The translations under genes were made by a program, and so were the position numbers. The notes beneath the pieces were generated by a model. It had not been told where the DNA came from. It did no database searches and was given only the letters and a program-made list of their open reading frames with translations. Below are positions 32,181 through 33,534 of a stretch of 33,534 nucleotides of DNA, in pieces. The first letter of the stretch is position 1, and every line of letters begins with the position of its first letter. Source of the stretch: Alcaligenaceae bacterium (GTDB lineage Bacteria > Pseudomonadota > Gammaproteobacteria > Burkholderiales > Burkholderiaceae_B); NCBI GenBank assembly GCA_947380655.1, contig CANCRX010000033.1, positions 1-33,534 of the forward strand, in the 5' to 3' direction.

Positions 32181-32324
32181 TGCCTATGTGGCGCGAAGAA
32201 AAATCGGATTGGCCGATCACCATTAATCAAATATTGTAACCCAAGGGCTTTGAGAGTCCTGATCTCGTACAATCAAGGTATTCCCATATAAACACCTTAT
32301 TTAATTGTCTGTCTGGAGTTTCGC

Positions 32325-32615
32325 TTGACGAAAGCCGCCAAATCTTCATTGCCAAAAGACGCTGCCGAGCAGGAATTGTCCATGGATCCAACGCTTCCTC
32401 AGGATTTTGAGTCTGCTTTGGCCGAGTTGGAGTCGCTGGTCGCCACGATGGAGTCCGGTTCGCTTGCTTTAGAGCAATCACTCACTGCTTATCGTCGGGG
32501 CGCAGCGCTCACCCGTATTTGTCAACAGAAGCTGGCTCAGGCCGAGCAGCAGATCAAAGTGCTTGAGGCTGGCATGTTACGCCCGCTGGATACCAATTTA
32601 CTTGAGTCAGAATGA
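32325..32615 (+). CDS. xseB: Exodeoxyribonuclease VII small subunit
   Basis: Small subunit of exonuclease VII, a single-strand DNA exonuclease. The signature is LPQDFESALAELESLVATMESGSLALEQSLTAYRRG, split here as DFESALAELESLV and LALEQSLTAYRRG, followed by CQQKLAQAEQQIKVLE. The TTG at 32325 (GGAG 6 nt upstream) gives 96 aa; an ATG at 32382, also with AGGA 7 nt upstream, would give 77 aa, closer to E. coli (80 aa). Both are possible. The stop overlaps the ispA ATG by 4 nt. xseA is not adjacent. Confidence 0.9.
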   Translation: MTKAAKSSLPKDAAEQELSMDPTLPQDFESALAELESLVATMESGSLALEQSLTAYRRGAALTRICQQKLAQAEQQIKVLEAGMLRPLDTNLLESE

Positions 32616-33534
32616 ATAGCGCAGTTGATCAAACTACTGAGTGGCTCAATGCCCGGGCCAGGCATATAGAAACCGTGCTGGAGCGGATGTTGCCAGCTGA
32701 GAATGCTGTGCCCGCCAGGTTGCATCAAGCAATGCGATATGCCGTGCTGGGAGGCGGCAAACGTGTGCGTGCCGCACTGGTTTACGCGGCCGGTTACGCT
32801 TGCGCTGCTCAGCAAACTGGAATGGATGCGCTGGCGTTCGATTCAGCGCAGCATCCACAGCTCGATCTTGCGCTGGATTTGGCCGCCTCGTCCGTGGAGT
32901 TGGTGCATGCTTATTCTTTGGTCCATGATGATCTGCCGTGCATGGATGATGACACGCTGCGTCGCGGTAAGCCCACCTTGCATGTGAAATTTGACGAAGC
33001 CACTGCATTGCTTGCGGGCGATGCGCTGCAGCCTTTGGCGTTTGATTGGCTGGCACAAATGCCTGTTGAGGCAGCGTTGATTGTTCAGGCGACACAGGTC
33101 TTGGCGCGCGCGGCAGGTAGTTTGGGGATGGCGGGTGGACAGGCCATCGATCTGGAAAGTGTCGGCAAGACGCTCAGCCGCGAGGAGCTGCAGTGCATGC
33201 ATGTCCTCAAAACCGGGGCGCTGCTTTCTGCCAGCGTGCGTCTGGGGGGCTTGGCTGCTGCGATGACTGCCACACAAAAGCAATCACTTGAGGCGTATGC
33301 GAGTGCGATGGGGTTGGCTTTTCAGGTGGTCGATGACGTCTTGGACGTGACCGCTGATACCGCGCAGCTCGGTAAAACGCCAGGCAAAGACGCTGCCGCG
33401 AATAAACCGACTTATGTTAGTTTGATGGGCCTTGCGGGTGCACAGAATTTTGCGCAGCAATTGCATGCGCAGGCACTCAAGGCAATTGAACCGTTTGGCC
33501 GCTCGGCGGATTTGCTGACGGTTCTTGCTGATTT
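32612..33534 (+). CDS. ispA: Farnesyl diphosphate synthase (3' end cut by window)
   Basis: Short-chain prenyl diphosphate synthase; 307 codons are visible and no stop is reached, so little is missing (family about 300 aa). Seen: GGGKRVRAALVYAAG near residue 47, the first Asp-rich motif LVHDDLPCMDDDTLRRGKPT, LLAGDALQPLAF, LKTGALLSASVRLG and the second Asp-rich motif FQVVDDVLDVT, then GKTPGKDAAANKPTYVSLMG. This pattern matches IspA, which condenses isopentenyl diphosphate with dimethylallyl and geranyl diphosphate. The ATG overlaps the xseB stop (ATGA). The xseB-ispA-dxs order of proteobacteria suggests dxs lies just beyond the window. Confidence 0.95.
   Translation, partial: MNSAVDQTTEWLNARARHIETVLERMLPAENAVPARLHQAMRYAVLGGGKRVRAALVYAAGYACAAQQTGMDALAFDSAQHPQLDLALDLAASSVELVHAYSLVHDDLPCMDDDTLRRGKPTLHVKFDEATALLAGDALQPLAFDWLAQMPVEAALIVQATQVLARAAGSLGMAGGQAIDLESVGKTLSREELQCMHVLKTGALLSASVRLGGLAAAMTATQKQSLEAYASAMGLAFQVVDDVLDVTADTAQLGKTPGKDAAANKPTYVSLMGLAGAQNFAQQLHAQALKAIEPFGRSADLLTVLAD

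Noticed and set aside
32129..32272. N-terminal extension of the Rieske oxygenase from a TTG
   Set aside because: The strong GGAGGGA sits just before the ATG at 32128, and the extra 48 residues show no family similarity.

Overview
The window looks like chromosomal DNA of a betaproteobacterium of the order Burkholderiales, most likely the Alcaligenaceae (Bordetella/Pusillimonas/Advenella neighbourhood). This rests on gene order (scpB-rluB, then rimP-nusA-infB-rbfA-truB-typA; polA; xseB-ispA) and on protein texture; it is inference from memory, not a database match. Base composition is intermediate, with AT-richer spacers. I see no insertion sequence, prophage, CRISPR array or plasmid function.

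Left part (1-11317) is catabolic. On the minus strand, three close-packed genes encode a TIM-barrel sugar isomerase, a fused DhaK-DhaL kinase and an RpiB-family isomerase. This set matches the L-erythrulose -> tetrulose phosphate -> D-erythrose 4-phosphate route; the operon continues past the left edge. Next comes a divergent acyl-CoA locus. Leftward are a crotonase/3-hydroxyacyl-CoA dehydrogenase fusion and a nitroreductase. Rightward are an alpha-methylacyl-CoA racemase, a tandem acyl-CoA dehydrogenase fusion, a PaaG-like crotonase and a short CobW-like P-loop protein. The racemase plus FadE34-like fusion points to beta-oxidation of a 2-methyl-branched or sterol/isoprenoid-type acyl-CoA.

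The region 11318-11939 holds no protein gene but carries an initiator tRNA(fMet) on the minus strand with its own promoter and terminator. The central block (11940-23182) is housekeeping, all on plus: scpB with an acidic repeat tail, rluB with long basic tails, then a new transcription unit rimP-nusA-infB-rbfA-truB-typA. This unit starts behind a leader with an intrinsic terminator just before the rimP start codon. A bidirectional terminator separates typA from the convergent gabD.

Right part (23290-33534): gabD and a LOG-family hydrolase on minus; polA, whose ATG overlaps the divergent ATG of the LOG gene, followed by a ZIP metal transporter; htpX (minus); an EamA transporter (plus) whose 3' end overlaps a convergent Rieske oxygenase gene; and xseB-ispA (plus), ispA being cut by the window end.

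Several start codons were moved from the longest reading frame to the codon behind a Shine-Dalgarno sequence (rpiB-like, nitroreductase, racemase, acyl-CoA dehydrogenase, crotonase, truB, polA, Rieske oxygenase).
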